DNA from: Desulforhopalus sp.
GTDB taxonomy: Bacteria > Desulfobacterota > Desulfobulbia > Desulfobulbales > Desulfocapsaceae
Direction: 5' to 3'
Length of the DNA stretch: 52,797 bases
NCBI GenBank assembly: GCA_023231425.1
Contig: JALNVI010000016.1
Span: 1 to 52,797 of the forward strand
This document shows, one piece after another, positions 35,465 to 44,533 of the stretch. The stretch's first letter is position 1. Every line of letters begins with the position of its first letter. Under the pieces are notes generated by a model that ran no database searches, was not told where the DNA came from, and saw nothing but the letters and a program-made list of their open reading frames with translations. A program made the position numbers and the translations under genes.

Positions 35465-36236
35465 CTATCAGCTGGTCGGGTCGGAACCTGAAAGGGTGGA
35501 GGCTGCTGTTGCCCGGATATCTGGTCTCGGAGCGGCGGGAATAGATCTCAACCTCGGCTGCCCTGCACCGGCTCAGAGAAAACAGGGGGCGGGAGCAGCG
35601 CTGGCCACCAATCTGCCTCTTCTGCGCGAGATGCTGGCTGCGTTGCGCAGGGCAACCGATCTTCCCCTCAGCGTCAAGATTCGGCTCTCCCCGGCGGAGA
35701 AGCCGGGCGCTGCTCTGGAGTTCTGTCGGCTGCTGGAAGGAGAAGGTGTTGATCTGATCAGCATGCATGCGCGCCGTCCCGGAGAGCAGTTCTGTCGGCG
35801 GCCGCACTGGGAGGAAGTGGCTCCGGTAAAAAGGGTATTGAAGGTGCCGATTTTAATCAACGGCGGCATCTTTTCTGTTGAAGATGCCCGTCTTGCCCTG
35901 GAACGTTCCGGTGCTGACGGCGTTATGCTTGGTCGGGGCGGAGTGGAACAGCCGTGGTTATGCAGAGATATTGCACTCAACTTTTCCGGGGGAGGTGAAA
36001 AAAAATCTGTAGATGTAGAAAAGATGTATTATGATTTTATTGAATTATTGAGAGAGCGGTTTGTACCGGAAAAGCGTCTCAGTCGGCTGAAAATTTTTAC
36101 CCGATATTACAGCAGGAATTTTAGTTTCGGGCACAATTTGGCGGCGAAAGTGCAGAGCAGTAACACTCTTGGAGAGGCAGAGGAGCGGGCTTGCCTGTTT
36201 TTCGCTGAAACCTGTGAAGAAGAATTGAGGAGATGA
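35229..36236 (+). CDS. dus: tRNA-dihydrouridine synthase
   Basis: The product is 335 residues, a TIM-barrel FMN enzyme that reduces uridines in tRNA. LGPMVALTHTALRTLVL near the start, the catalytic Cys in IDLNLGCPAPAQRKQGAGAA, HARRPGEQF and INGGIFSVEDA with GVMLGRGG are the usual signature regions. The first ATG at 35229 overlaps the end of the HEAT-cNMP-PilZ gene by eight bases; an inner ATG at 35244 is possible. It is followed after three bases by the phasin-like gene. Assignment to DusA, B or C is not attempted. Confidence 0.92.
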   Translation: MPESFMQIFPIKLRGLTLDPPIALGPMVALTHTALRTLVLRTGGVGLLFTEMLAVRRLPSETPKHSPLLHFSPEERPLFYQLVGSEPERVEAAVARISGLGAAGIDLNLGCPAPAQRKQGAGAALATNLPLLREMLAALRRATDLPLSVKIRLSPAEKPGAALEFCRLLEGEGVDLISMHARRPGEQFCRRPHWEEVAPVKRVLKVPILINGGIFSVEDARLALERSGADGVMLGRGGVEQPWLCRDIALNFSGGGEKKSVDVEKMYYDFIELLRERFVPEKRLSRLKIFTRYYSRNFSFGHNLAAKVQSSNTLGEAEERACLFFAETCEEELRR

Positions 36237-36239
36237 ATC

Positions 36240-36545
36240 ATGTTTGAACTGATGAAAAAAGCGGCACTGGCAAGCGTAGGTTTCGCTTCTTTGACTTCGG
36301 AAAAGGTGGAAGAGCTGGCAAATGATCTGATAGTAAAGGGAAAGATGACCGAGCTTGAAGGCCGTAAATTCGTTGATGAACTGAAGGCAAAGGCGGTGGA
36401 ATCCCGCGAGTCGATGAAACAGCAGACCGAGATTGCGGTAGACAAAGCGCTTGAGAAACTCAATCTTGCGCATGCTGAAGATGTAAAAGTCTTAAAGGAT
36501 GAAATTGCTGCCATGAAAGAGGAACTGGCGTCGCTGAAGAAATAA
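36240..36545 (+). CDS. phasin-family-like coiled-coil protein
   Basis: The product is 101 residues and almost wholly helical, starting MFELMKKAALASVGFASLT. This matches the short phasin-like/PhaF-type proteins found widely in bacteria. The C-terminus is a charged coiled coil ending EEELASLKK-like. There is no signal peptide. It lies three bases after dus and is followed by a clear terminator. Whether it binds polyhydroxyalkanoate granules here is unknown. Confidence 0.78.
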   Translation: MFELMKKAALASVGFASLTSEKVEELANDLIVKGKMTELEGRKFVDELKAKAVESRESMKQQTEIAVDKALEKLNLAHAEDVKVLKDEIAAMKEELASLKK

Positions 36546-36589
36546 ACGAAGCTGAAAAATTTTCCAGATTCTTTGTTTTTCATGTAATC

Positions 36590-36624
36590 GGGCTGCCTTT
36601 ATTTACAGGGCAGCCCTTTTTGCG
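36590..36624 (+). terminator. intrinsic terminator after the phasin-like gene
   Basis: GGGCTGCC pairs with GGCAGCCC around a 10-nt AT-rich loop and is followed by TTTTT. Confidence 0.9.
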
Positions 36625-36670
36625 TCTTGCTGTAAGGCTGTGCTGATGGTTGCATAAGAGCCGACCTTCA

Positions 36671-36821
36671 GGGAACATTGAATAATCGCCCATCTTCTTC
36701 GTTACAGTCAAAAAATTATCCTCGGAGGGAAGTGCTATACTCCAATATCAAAGTTATGCCTGCTGTGAATTTCCTCCTGTGCCTCGAATGTGAACGAAAT
36801 ATAAGCTGGTTCAAGGTGCCC
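36671..36821 (-). repeat. MITE-like repeat, copy 5 (internal deletion)
   Basis: It starts GGGAACATTGAATAATCG and ends GGTTCAAGGTGCCC on the plus strand. The core has one degenerate 18-bp unit and lacks about 22 bp of the CGACGTCTCGTTCCTCGC block, making it the shortest full-ended member (151 bp). Confidence 0.8.
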
Positions 36822-37047
36822 TTTATTTGTCTCTCTGGGTCCTGGTGACAGAGTGACTGCAGAAAGAGATGCAGGAGCGTTCATCGCGTGCCTCAAATCG
36901 GTGAGCTGACACTCGTGACAAGGTGGTTGACGCCATCCTTAATCAGCCGGAGAAATTTGCATGAATCATCTTCGCTAATCAGCTCTCTACGAAAGCGAAG
37001 TACCTGTCGGAAGATACTATGGAATTATTCGGGCAGACGTTAAAGTC
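36822..37047. other. short stretch of unknown content before a terminator
   Basis: A frame reading FANQLSTKAKYLSEDTMELF and a few more residues appears near 36965-37050, but it has no start and is preceded by stops. It may be the end of a decayed gene. A terminator follows at 37048. Confidence 0.3.
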
Positions 37048-37079
37048 GGCGGAGGCTGACCCCTCCGCCAGCTTTTTTT
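37048..37079 (+). terminator. intrinsic terminator facing murJ
   Basis: GGCGGAGG pairs with CCTCCGCC around a 6-nt loop, followed by AGCTTTTTTT. It has no obvious intact gene upstream, so it may be left from a lost gene. Confidence 0.8.
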
Positions 37080-37121
37080 ACGCAGTGAGAATGGTGTTGC
37101 AGGACAAGAAAGGTGTCGCTT

Positions 37122-38768
37122 TTATCTGCCAAATTTTGCTTTGATTTTTACAGTCAGAACATCAAGCTCGGGAAGTTTCAACGTAGAAAGGATGAGGAGG
37201 TAGGTTACTCCGCCAGCTGTAACCAGCAGGGACACCCCGAGGCACTGCCCGGCACTCCCTCCGCTGAGCAGTCCACCAAGCAGCGGCAGAAGAAGTTCAA
37301 TAACTGCTACCAGACCAGCACAGGAGAGAGCTGTCTTCCACAGACCGTTGAGCAGGGTGCGCAGAGGAAATCCCCCCATGCTGCGGTAGAGAATGGTGAG
37401 GAGAAAGACGCAGTTGATGATCATCACGCAGGAGGTGGAGAGGGCGATGGCGAGGTGCTGCCAGCGGTCAATGGTAAGGGTGACGATGGTAATGTTCATC
37501 CCTATGGCGAGAAAGCTGGCGATGACCGGCCAGCGGGTTTTGTCGAGGGCGTAGAAGGCTGGAACCAGGACCTTGTTGGCGGAATAGGCGAAGAGCCCGA
37601 TGGAGTAGAAGACAAGGGTGTTGGCGGTGGCGAGGGTGTCGGCGGGGGTGAAGGCGCCGTGTTCGAAAATGAGCCGGATAATCGGTGCGGCGAGGAGAAT
37701 GAGCCCTGCGGTGGCGGGGATGGTGAGGGCGAAAACCATGGTCAGCGAGGAGACCAGAGTTTCCTTCATCTCTTCCACCTGTTTTCGGGCAGCCTGTTTT
37801 GCCAGCACCGGCAGCATGGCGATGGAGAGAGCTACGCCGAAGATACCAATGGGCAGCTGTACAAGGCGGAAGGCGTAATAGAGCCATGAGACCGAGCCCT
37901 GGGCACAGGAGGCAGCAAAGTTGGTATTGATGAAGATGTTTATCTGGGTGGCGGAGAGACCGATAGTGGCGGGCAGCATCAGCTTGAGAATGCGGTGCAG
38001 ACCACTGTCCAGAAGATTGAGCTGCGGCCTGTAGCGATAACCGGTACCGCGCAGAGTGGGGATTTGGACGGCGAGTTGCAGAATACCGCCGATGAGGGTG
38101 CCGAAGGCCATGCCGACAATGGCCGACTGGCCGAAAAAGGGCAGCAGCAGGGCGAGACCGGTCCCGCTGATAATTGAACCGAGGTTGAAAAAGCTGGAGG
38201 CCAGTGCCGGAACGAAGAATTTCCCTTTGGTATTGAGCATCCCCATTACCACCGCTGAGAGGGAAATAAAGACCATGAAGGGGAGCATGATGCGGGTGAG
38301 TTTCTCTGTCAGTTCCACCTTGCCGGGTATCCCGGCGAAGTTCGGTGCAAGCAGACTGACGATGGTGCCGGCGTAATAGATGGCGACCAGCACCAGCAGG
38401 GAGAGGACGATAAGGAAAAAGGTGAGCACGTTGGAGGCGAGCTGAAAGGTCTCGGTTTCACTCTTTTTGGCGTCGTAGCGGGAAAAGACGGTGACGAAGG
38501 CCGCAGACAGGGCTCCCTCCCCGAAGAGATCACGCAGCAGATTAGGAATGCGGAAGGCAACGACAAAGGCATCGTAGGTGAAACCTGCACCAAAGAAGCC
38601 GGCAAAGATCTGCTCGCGCACCAGACCGAGCACCCGGCTGCACATTACTGCAATCCCGACGGAACCCGCGGATCTGGCAATTTCCTTATTGTTGTTTTCT
38701 TTCTTGTTGTCGGGGGCCTTTTCTCTTATTTTCGCCTTGTCGGGGGGAGCGCTATTGGTCTCTGGCAT
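37122..38768 (-). CDS. murJ: lipid II flippase MurJ (MviN)
   Basis: The product is 548 residues from the ATG at 38768; a longer frame upstream has no support. The N-terminus is a hydrophilic tail of about 35 residues. The MVF-family domain follows: GIAVMCSRVLGLVREQIFA, then PNLLRDLFGEGALSAAFVTVFS, a signature of MurJ, and about 14 transmembrane helices. MurJ moves lipid-linked peptidoglycan precursor across the inner membrane. The N-terminal hydrophilic extension is longer than usual. The gene diverges from the EF-G-like gene. Confidence 0.93.
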   Translation of the reverse strand: MPETNSAPPDKAKIREKAPDNKKENNNKEIARSAGSVGIAVMCSRVLGLVREQIFAGFFGAGFTYDAFVVAFRIPNLLRDLFGEGALSAAFVTVFSRYDAKKSETETFQLASNVLTFFLIVLSLLVLVAIYYAGTIVSLLAPNFAGIPGKVELTEKLTRIMLPFMVFISLSAVVMGMLNTKGKFFVPALASSFFNLGSIISGTGLALLLPFFGQSAIVGMAFGTLIGGILQLAVQIPTLRGTGYRYRPQLNLLDSGLHRILKLMLPATIGLSATQINIFINTNFAASCAQGSVSWLYYAFRLVQLPIGIFGVALSIAMLPVLAKQAARKQVEEMKETLVSSLTMVFALTIPATAGLILLAAPIIRLIFEHGAFTPADTLATANTLVFYSIGLFAYSANKVLVPAFYALDKTRWPVIASFLAIGMNITIVTLTIDRWQHLAIALSTSCVMIINCVFLLTILYRSMGGFPLRTLLNGLWKTALSCAGLVAVIELLLPLLGGLLSGGSAGQCLGVSLLVTAGGVTYLLILSTLKLPELDVLTVKIKAKFGR

Positions 38769-38978
38769 AGGTCTCTGTGAGCTGGTGGCGGGACACTGGT
38801 CCCTGGAAAAGAAAACGCCACTCCGGATTGGGCCTCGGGAGGGCGTCAACATCATGCAAAAACTCAATAACATACCTCGAAGAAGGTACTTTCGCCAGAT
38901 CTAACCAGAGGGAATTGAAGCAAAATCGGAAGAGGTTTTGTTAATCGGTGGCAAACCTTGCGGAATCCTTATTCTTTC

Positions 38979-39008
38979 TTGACTTTACGAAGGTAAATTG
39001 CCTATATC
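38979..39008 (+). promoter_or_regulatory. candidate sigma-70-type promoter for the EF-G-like gene
   Basis: TTGACT at 38979-38984 and TATATC at 39003-39008 are 18 bp apart, about 105 bp upstream of the start codon. A CCCGGG/CCCGGG hairpin lies at 39069-39088 in the leader. Confidence 0.45.
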
Positions 39009-39112
39009 AATAGTGTCGAAGCTGGTTTTCATTCAACCGGATTATCGAGTCGCAATCGTCCGGCCTCCCCCGGGTTGATGCCCCGGGATGAACACGTTTG
39101 AAGGAGATTCTC

Positions 39113-41164
39113 ATGACCGAAACAGCAGACATCAGAAATGTGGTAATTGCAGGACATGGAAGCAGTGGAAAAACCTCTCTTGCTGAAGCAATGCTTTTTA
39201 CAGCCGGAAAGGTCGATCGACTGGGCAAGGTTGATGAAGGAACTTCGGCAATGGATTATGAGCCGGAGGAGATTGAACGCAAGATCTCTATCAATGCTTC
39301 TTTTCATAACTTCCCCTGGGCTGATAAACACATTTTTCTTACTGATACCCCCGGTGATGACAACTTCCTCAACGAAACCCGCTTTGCAGTATATGTGAGC
39401 GATGCCGCCATATACACTATCGGCGCCGTGGTCGGTGTAAAAGGGCAGACTAAAAAATTTGCCAAAATTCTCGCTGAACGTGCGCTGCCGACGGCCATTG
39501 TTATTACCAAAATGGATCGGGAACGCGCCAATTTTACTCATACCTTTCTTGAAATCAAAGATACTCTGCCGCAAACGCCGGTTGCTGTGCAGCTGCCTGT
39601 CGGTGAGGCAGATAAATTCCGAGGGTATGTTGACCTCATTACTGGCAGGGCTTTTCTCTACGGGCCAGACGGCACGCTTGAAAAGACTGAAATTCCTCCT
39701 GAGATGGATGACGAAGTTACGCTGCATCGCGAAGTGCTGATGGAGAATATCGCTGAAACGGACGATGAACTGATTGAGAAATTCCTTGAAGAGGGTGAAC
39801 TCTCTGTAGATGAGATGGTTAAAGGCCTGAAGGGGGCGATGAAAATTGCTGCCTTTTCCCCGGTGCTGGTCTCTTCCGGAACAGACAACAAGGGGGCTGG
39901 TCCGATTCTCGATTTTATCGCGGCCTACATGCCCAGCCCGCTGGAGCGCCCCGCCATTATGGCGACGAAGGCTGATGAGCTTGTAGAGGTTGTTCCGCGA
40001 GACAACGGCCCCTTCGCTGCACTTGTTTTCAAAACCATGGCTGATCCCTATGCCGGGCGCCTGACCCTTTTCCGCGTTTTCAGTGGTCACCTCTCCGGTG
40101 ACACCTTTTACAACGCCACAAAGAAAACCAGCGAACGCTTCGGCCAGCTTTTCCTGATGGAAGGGCGGGAGCAGAAGCCGGTGGATGAGGTTGTCCCCGG
40201 GATGATTGTTGCCGTGGCTAAACTCAAGGAGACGGCCACCTGTGATACACTCTGCAGTGAGTCCGATCAACTGCAGATTGAACCTCCCGAACCGCGGAAA
40301 CCGGTTATCTCCTTTGCTGTCAGTGCGGCAAAAGGGGAGGAGGAGAAGGTCTTTGGATCCCTTACCCGGATGCTTGGTGAAGACCTCACCTTGAAACTTG
40401 AGCGCCAGGAGCAGACCCGCGAAGTCCTGCTCTCCGGGGTCGGCAGGGTGCATCTTGACGTGGTTGGTTCGCGTATCAAGCGTAAATTCGGTGTTGAGAT
40501 GGAACTGTCCATCCCGAAGATTCCCTATATGGAGACCATCAAAAAGTCGGTTAAGGTGCAGGGCAAGCATAAAAAACAGTCCGGCGGGCGCGGTCAGTAT
40601 GGTGACTGCTGGGTTGAAATCAGTCCTTTCCCCGGTGGCGGCTACGAATTCGTGGACCAGATTGTCGGCGGTGTTATTCCGCAGACCTATCGTCCGGCGG
40701 TGGACAAGGGTATTCAGGAGGCCATGGAACGTGGTGTTCTGGCCGGTTATCCAGTAATCGACGTGAAAATTGTGCTGGTTGACGGGACTTTTCATAACGT
40801 GGACAGCTCGGAAATGGCCTTCAAAATTGCAGGTTCCCTTGCCTTTAAAGCCGGTGCTCTGGATGCTCAGCCGGTGCTCCTTGAGCCCTGCATGAATATG
40901 ACTGTCTACGTCGACAAGGACAATGTCGGTGATGTCATGGGTGATATCAGCTCCCGTCGTGGTAAGGTGATGGGAATGGATTCGGCGAATGGCTTTGAAA
41001 TTATCAATGCTCAGGTGCCGCAGGCCGAAATCCTCATGTATGCCAGTGATCTCACCTCTATGACCGGTGGCATCGGCAGTTTCGAAGTCAGCTTTTCTCA
41101 CTATGAAGAGGTTCCGGCGCAGATTGCCGAGAAGATTATTGCTGCAAGTAAAGCGGTAGCGTAG
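39113..41164 (+). CDS. EF-G-like translational GTPase with altered switch II
   Basis: The product is 683 residues from the ATG at 39113, after AAGGAG. It has the five EF-G domains. G1 is GHGSSGKT (14-21), G3 is DTPGDDNF (78-85) and G4 is TKMD. In canonical EF-G, G3 reads DTPGHVDF and the His is needed for GTP hydrolysis. Here it is Asp82, and G4 has Thr in place of Asn. The C-terminal domains (GRGQYGDCWVEISPFPGGGYEF, SSRRGKVMGMD) are conserved. This fits the divergent EF-G-like/EF-G2 class, whose role is not settled. A mogA-like gene follows nine bases later. Confidence 0.9.
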   Translation: MTETADIRNVVIAGHGSSGKTSLAEAMLFTAGKVDRLGKVDEGTSAMDYEPEEIERKISINASFHNFPWADKHIFLTDTPGDDNFLNETRFAVYVSDAAIYTIGAVVGVKGQTKKFAKILAERALPTAIVITKMDRERANFTHTFLEIKDTLPQTPVAVQLPVGEADKFRGYVDLITGRAFLYGPDGTLEKTEIPPEMDDEVTLHREVLMENIAETDDELIEKFLEEGELSVDEMVKGLKGAMKIAAFSPVLVSSGTDNKGAGPILDFIAAYMPSPLERPAIMATKADELVEVVPRDNGPFAALVFKTMADPYAGRLTLFRVFSGHLSGDTFYNATKKTSERFGQLFLMEGREQKPVDEVVPGMIVAVAKLKETATCDTLCSESDQLQIEPPEPRKPVISFAVSAAKGEEEKVFGSLTRMLGEDLTLKLERQEQTREVLLSGVGRVHLDVVGSRIKRKFGVEMELSIPKIPYMETIKKSVKVQGKHKKQSGGRGQYGDCWVEISPFPGGGYEFVDQIVGGVIPQTYRPAVDKGIQEAMERGVLAGYPVIDVKIVLVDGTFHNVDSSEMAFKIAGSLAFKAGALDAQPVLLEPCMNMTVYVDKDNVGDVMGDISSRRGKVMGMDSANGFEIINAQVPQAEILMYASDLTSMTGGIGSFEVSFSHYEEVPAQIAEKIIAASKAVA

Positions 41165-41173
41165 GAGATATTG

Positions 41174-41695
41174 ATGGGCAATGAAAAAAAAGTGTCGTTC
41201 CGCAGGGATTTTGCCATCCTCACCTTGAGTGACAAGGGGTCTCGAGGTGAGCGAATGGATACCAGCGGGGCCTGGCTCCGGGAGACCCTGCAGATGGCTG
41301 GCTATAAACTGCAGGATTATACCATTCTGCCTGATCAGGAAGCGTTGATCGTGGAGAAGGTAATTGAGCTGGTGGATACAAAGAATATTGCCCTGATCAT
41401 CACTACGGGGGGCACAGGGCTGTCTCCCACAGATCGAACGCCTGAGGCGATGGACAAGGTGCTTGAGAAAGATATTCCCGGAATTGCCGAGGCGATGCGC
41501 GCTGCCTCGATGTTGAAGACGAATCGTGCCATGCTCTCACGGGGCAGGGCTGGTATTCGCGGGGAGAGTCTTATTATCAATCTTCCCGGCAGTCTGAAGG
41601 CGGTGAAGGAAAATCTTGAGGTGTTTCTGGATGTGTTGCCCCACGCTCTGGAGAAGATTCAGGGAGAAGAGGGAGATTGCGGGATGCCGGCATGA
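41174..41695 (+). CDS. MogA/MoaB-family molybdopterin adenylyltransferase
   Basis: The product is 173 residues from the ATG at 41174, seven bases after GGAG. TLSDKGSRGERMDTSG and IITTGGTGLSPTDRTPEA are family motifs for molybdopterin binding; INLPGSLKAVKENLE is at the end. MogA adenylylates molybdopterin before molybdenum insertion. It is probably co-transcribed with the EF-G-like gene. MogA and MoaB cannot be told apart with certainty by eye. Confidence 0.88.
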   Translation: MGNEKKVSFRRDFAILTLSDKGSRGERMDTSGAWLRETLQMAGYKLQDYTILPDQEALIVEKVIELVDTKNIALIITTGGTGLSPTDRTPEAMDKVLEKDIPGIAEAMRAASMLKTNRAMLSRGRAGIRGESLIINLPGSLKAVKENLEVFLDVLPHALEKIQGEEGDCGMPA

Positions 41696-41732
41696 GATTG
41701 TCAATGTTTATTTTTTATACCGGAGGTCTGTT

Positions 41733-42395
41733 GTGAAGAGATGCATACGAGGAGAAGCACTGCTGGTCGCTGCAGGATTCATGCTGTCGCTCTCAGGCTG
41801 TGGAGGCAGATCAACAGCACCACAGCCCGGTCCTGCCGAATTGCAGAGCCGGGTGGACTCGGCTTCACACGCTGATACTACTACCGCTGCGGCGGCAATG
41901 ACAGCTCCAGGTGGTTATTCCTGGCAGGTCCTCCCCACCTGTTTTGTCCTGCAGCCTGACGGATGGGAAGCGAAGGTGACTGATCATACGCAGAATGGCG
42001 TCCGGCACTATTACTGGGCCACCAGCCCTGAAGATTTCTCTGCTGAACGACCTTTTGAAACCGGTTTCAGCGTGGAGATACTTTTCGGCGGCGGCATTAA
42101 CGGGACTTCGGCTGATGCCCTCGCTGCCACGGTCCTCACCCCCTGGTATGAAAAATTTGGGAAGAAGATGACGAAGGCGGAACTGTACGAAGAATCCGCG
42201 CACAATGGCTACAGGATGTATCGGTTTCAATACGAAGATACCTCTGCTACACCTGTTCTGAAAGTGCAGAAGTATCTTGTTGCCGACTCTTTTGATTTCA
42301 GTGTGACGATTTTCACCTTTGAGAGCCCCGTGGAGGAGTGGGGGAAGAACTGGGGGGAGTTTGGGCAAATGCTGATGGATAACGTCGGACTGTAA
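41733..42395 (+). CDS. lipoprotein of a paralogous pair (1)
   Basis: The product is 220 residues from a GTG at 41733, six bases after CGGAGG. The signal peptide ends LSLSGC. A low-complexity stretch follows, and then an unknown domain with LPTCFVLQPDGWEAKVTDHT, HYYWATSPEDFSAERPFETGF and a C-terminal VTIFTFESPVEEW. The protein at 43477-44247 has the same plan (CPKAWTNHTQEE, FTFECPESLW), so they are paralogs. I do not recognise the family. The mature form should sit at a membrane facing the periplasm. Confidence 0.78.
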   Translation: MKRCIRGEALLVAAGFMLSLSGCGGRSTAPQPGPAELQSRVDSASHADTTTAAAAMTAPGGYSWQVLPTCFVLQPDGWEAKVTDHTQNGVRHYYWATSPEDFSAERPFETGFSVEILFGGGINGTSADALAATVLTPWYEKFGKKMTKAELYEESAHNGYRMYRFQYEDTSATPVLKVQKYLVADSFDFSVTIFTFESPVEEWGKNWGEFGQMLMDNVGL

Positions 42396-42408
42396 GTTGC
42401 AGGAGAGC

Positions 42409-43384
42409 ATGGTGAACGTGTGGAGTAAACGGAGTATGATCTTTCTGGCGATTCTGACTCTTGCCGGTTGCGCCGGTCAGAGTTCGGAAGAAGATGTGGT
42501 GCTGGAGGGGAAGGATGGAGTGGCTGTTTGCCCCTGCAGAATAGTTTACAGGTGAGAGTGACGAGGCCATATCTTTCACAGAGACGGAGGTGACTGAAGT
42601 CGTAACCGCTGAAAACGACAGGGTGACCGCGGGTGTTGCAAAGACTGCAAAAAAAACAGAAACAGGAACATTATGTACCCGGTTCCGGGGGCATGAGTCA
42701 GAAGTTGCCTGATACCAGCGGGCTCGGGGGGCACTCATTCAACGATGTCTATTGCATGGAATTTCCTGAGCCGGAAAAAGCAATGGTGCTCATTGAACGT
42801 TTCTACGCCCACAATACGGCTTACCTCGCCTGAGTGAGAGACAAGGGCAACATGATGATTAATATTATTGTCTCTACGTCTCCCCCCTGATTGTACTCCT
42901 GAGTTTGAAATGGAGGAGCCTGGTCGTTATTTGCGACAGTCAGAAAAAGTTTCCGGCTGCAGCCACTCTATGAGCAGGGGGACTGATGTTTTGGGGCCGG
43001 TCCTTGCCGTGAGGATAAACGATCTTGCCCGGTATCTCCGCAGGCGCCATACCCGCTGTGCATGCGTTCCTTCCCGATGATACGCTGAAATTAATCTCCG
43101 TCAGCCGACTCTTTGCGTGCGGACTGGACGGTTTTGAGATCGCCCTCCATCAGCGGGCTCCTCAGGGTGCCGGAGCAGTGCAAGAGATTGCCATGGTCAG
43201 TTGCCGGGAGGCGCTTGCCGCTGAAACCCTCTCCAGCTTTGCACTCTGTACGGCATCTCTGCCTCTGCGCGAGATCATCCCGCTGCCTGCTGCTGTAACT
43301 TCGGAGTCTGCGTCTGCAGCAGAGGCTGCTGTAATCTCAGTTGATGAAGTGACCGTATTTTCATCCCCTGCGGCAGAACAGTAA
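42409..43384 (+). pseudogene. decayed coding region between the two lipoprotein paralogs
   Basis: A well-placed AGGAG and ATG at 42409 start a lipoprotein signal (FLAILTLAGC), but the frame stops after 48 codons. Protein-like sequence continues in other frames: TEVVTAENDRVTAGVAKT up to about 42712, then SFNDVYCMEFPEPEKAMVL to 42832. After a gap, LPDDTLKLISVSRLFACGLD runs on to 43384. Several frame changes are needed to join them. One or two degenerated genes of unknown family are the likely explanation. Confidence 0.5.
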
Positions 43385-43476
43385 AAAAAGCCGTTTGAAA
43401 ATCCAACTCTCAAACCAGTTTCGGGAGCTTTTGCCTTTGTGGGTAACTACAAACTCATCTCTTTCACCATCTATCC

Positions 43477-44247
43477 ATGATTCATACACAACACCATAAA
43501 AATGTCTGGATGCCGCTCTGTGCAGCCCTTATGATAATGTTTCTTCTCAGTTCCTGTTCCATGCGATCCCTGCCGTCGCTGGATTCCCTGAAGTTTTGGG
43601 GACATGCGGATAAAGAAGAGTCAGCTATCGAGGTTGAACAAAACCAAGAGGTGACGGCGATTCATCGGTCAACACTGGAATCAAAACTGCGCCTTCCTCA
43701 GGCCCCGGCGAATTTCCGCTGGCGCCTCTTTCGCAACAGCCTCTTTCTCTGTCCAAAGGCCTGGACGAACCATACGCAGGAGGAGTCTCTCGGCGGGCTC
43801 GCCTTTTACACCTTCGCCGCCAGTCCCGAGTCTTTCTCTTCATCAAAGATGTTTACCATCGGCATCACCGTACAGGTGCTGGCAGGAGCGCGTCAGGTGA
43901 AAAAGGTATCAACAAGGGTTATGGCCCAGATGTATCTTGAGCCGTTTCTGGAGAAGATTTCTGACCCGAAAAAGGATCTGCTGCAGATGGAGGAGCATGA
44001 GGAAGAAGGAAAGTCGCTGATTATGCTTCGCTATCGGCTGAATATCCCGGAAGGACCGAGAATTGTGCAGAAATTTACTCTGACGAATGAGAGTGCTGAT
44101 ACGGTGAATATCTTTACCTTTGAGTGTCCTGAGAGTCTGTGGCCGCGCTGGTGGCCGGATTATGGCCACCGTTTTCTGCGCAGTGTGGCAGTGCTGGGGC
44201 CGAAGGCAGACAAGGTGGAAAATGAGTATGAACTGCGAACAGAGTAA
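43477..44247 (+). CDS. lipoprotein of a paralogous pair (2)
   Basis: The product is 256 residues. The signal peptide is long and ends LLSSC at about 24-28. The body has FRNSLFLCPKAWTNHTQEE, FYTFAASPESFSSSKMFTIG and VNIFTFECPESLWPRWWPDYG, parallel to the protein at 41733-42395. The ribosome binding site is weak. Its stop codon is followed at once by repeat copy 6. The family is unknown to me. Confidence 0.75.
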   Translation: MIHTQHHKNVWMPLCAALMIMFLLSSCSMRSLPSLDSLKFWGHADKEESAIEVEQNQEVTAIHRSTLESKLRLPQAPANFRWRLFRNSLFLCPKAWTNHTQEESLGGLAFYTFAASPESFSSSKMFTIGITVQVLAGARQVKKVSTRVMAQMYLEPFLEKISDPKKDLLQMEEHEEEGKSLIMLRYRLNIPEGPRIVQKFTLTNESADTVNIFTFECPESLWPRWWPDYGHRFLRSVAVLGPKADKVENEYELRTE

Positions 44248-44248
44248 A

Positions 44249-44432
44249 GAGTACCTTGAATAATCAGTCTTTCGCCCATTTTCTTCGTTACAGTCAAGAA
44301 TTTATCCTCCGACAAAGCGAGGAACGAGACGTCGAGGTAAGAAGCGCCAGACTCCGATATCAGTCATGGCTGTGGTGAATTCTCTTCTGTGTCTCGAACA
44401 TGAACGAAATACAAGGATATTCAAAATACCCT
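44249..44432 (-). repeat. MITE-like repeat, copy 6
   Basis: It starts GAGTACCTTGAATAATCAG one base after the lipoprotein stop codon and ends GATATTCAAAATACCC. The complement carries one degenerate 18-bp unit. TAAAGAGTACC occurs at both edges (44245 and 44433) and may be a target-site duplication or a partial repeat. Confidence 0.85.
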
Positions 44433-44533
44433 AAAGAGTACCCTGCAGAAGAGGGAAATATTACAGCCTTAAGGGAATCTTAATTCAGCGGCACACGGAG
44501 AGATTACCTGTGTGCCGGTTATGCGTTGAACAA

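Noticed and set aside
39029..41101. 690-codon minus-strand open frame opposite the EF-G-like gene
   Set aside because: It is a mirror frame of a strongly coding gene with all EF-G motifs on the plus strand. Such long antisense frames are common by codon bias.
42409..42555. second selenoprotein candidate (TGA codons after a lipoprotein signal)
   Set aside because: Two TGA codons fall close together in different frames, there is no Cys/Sec motif, and frame changes follow, so decay explains it better.
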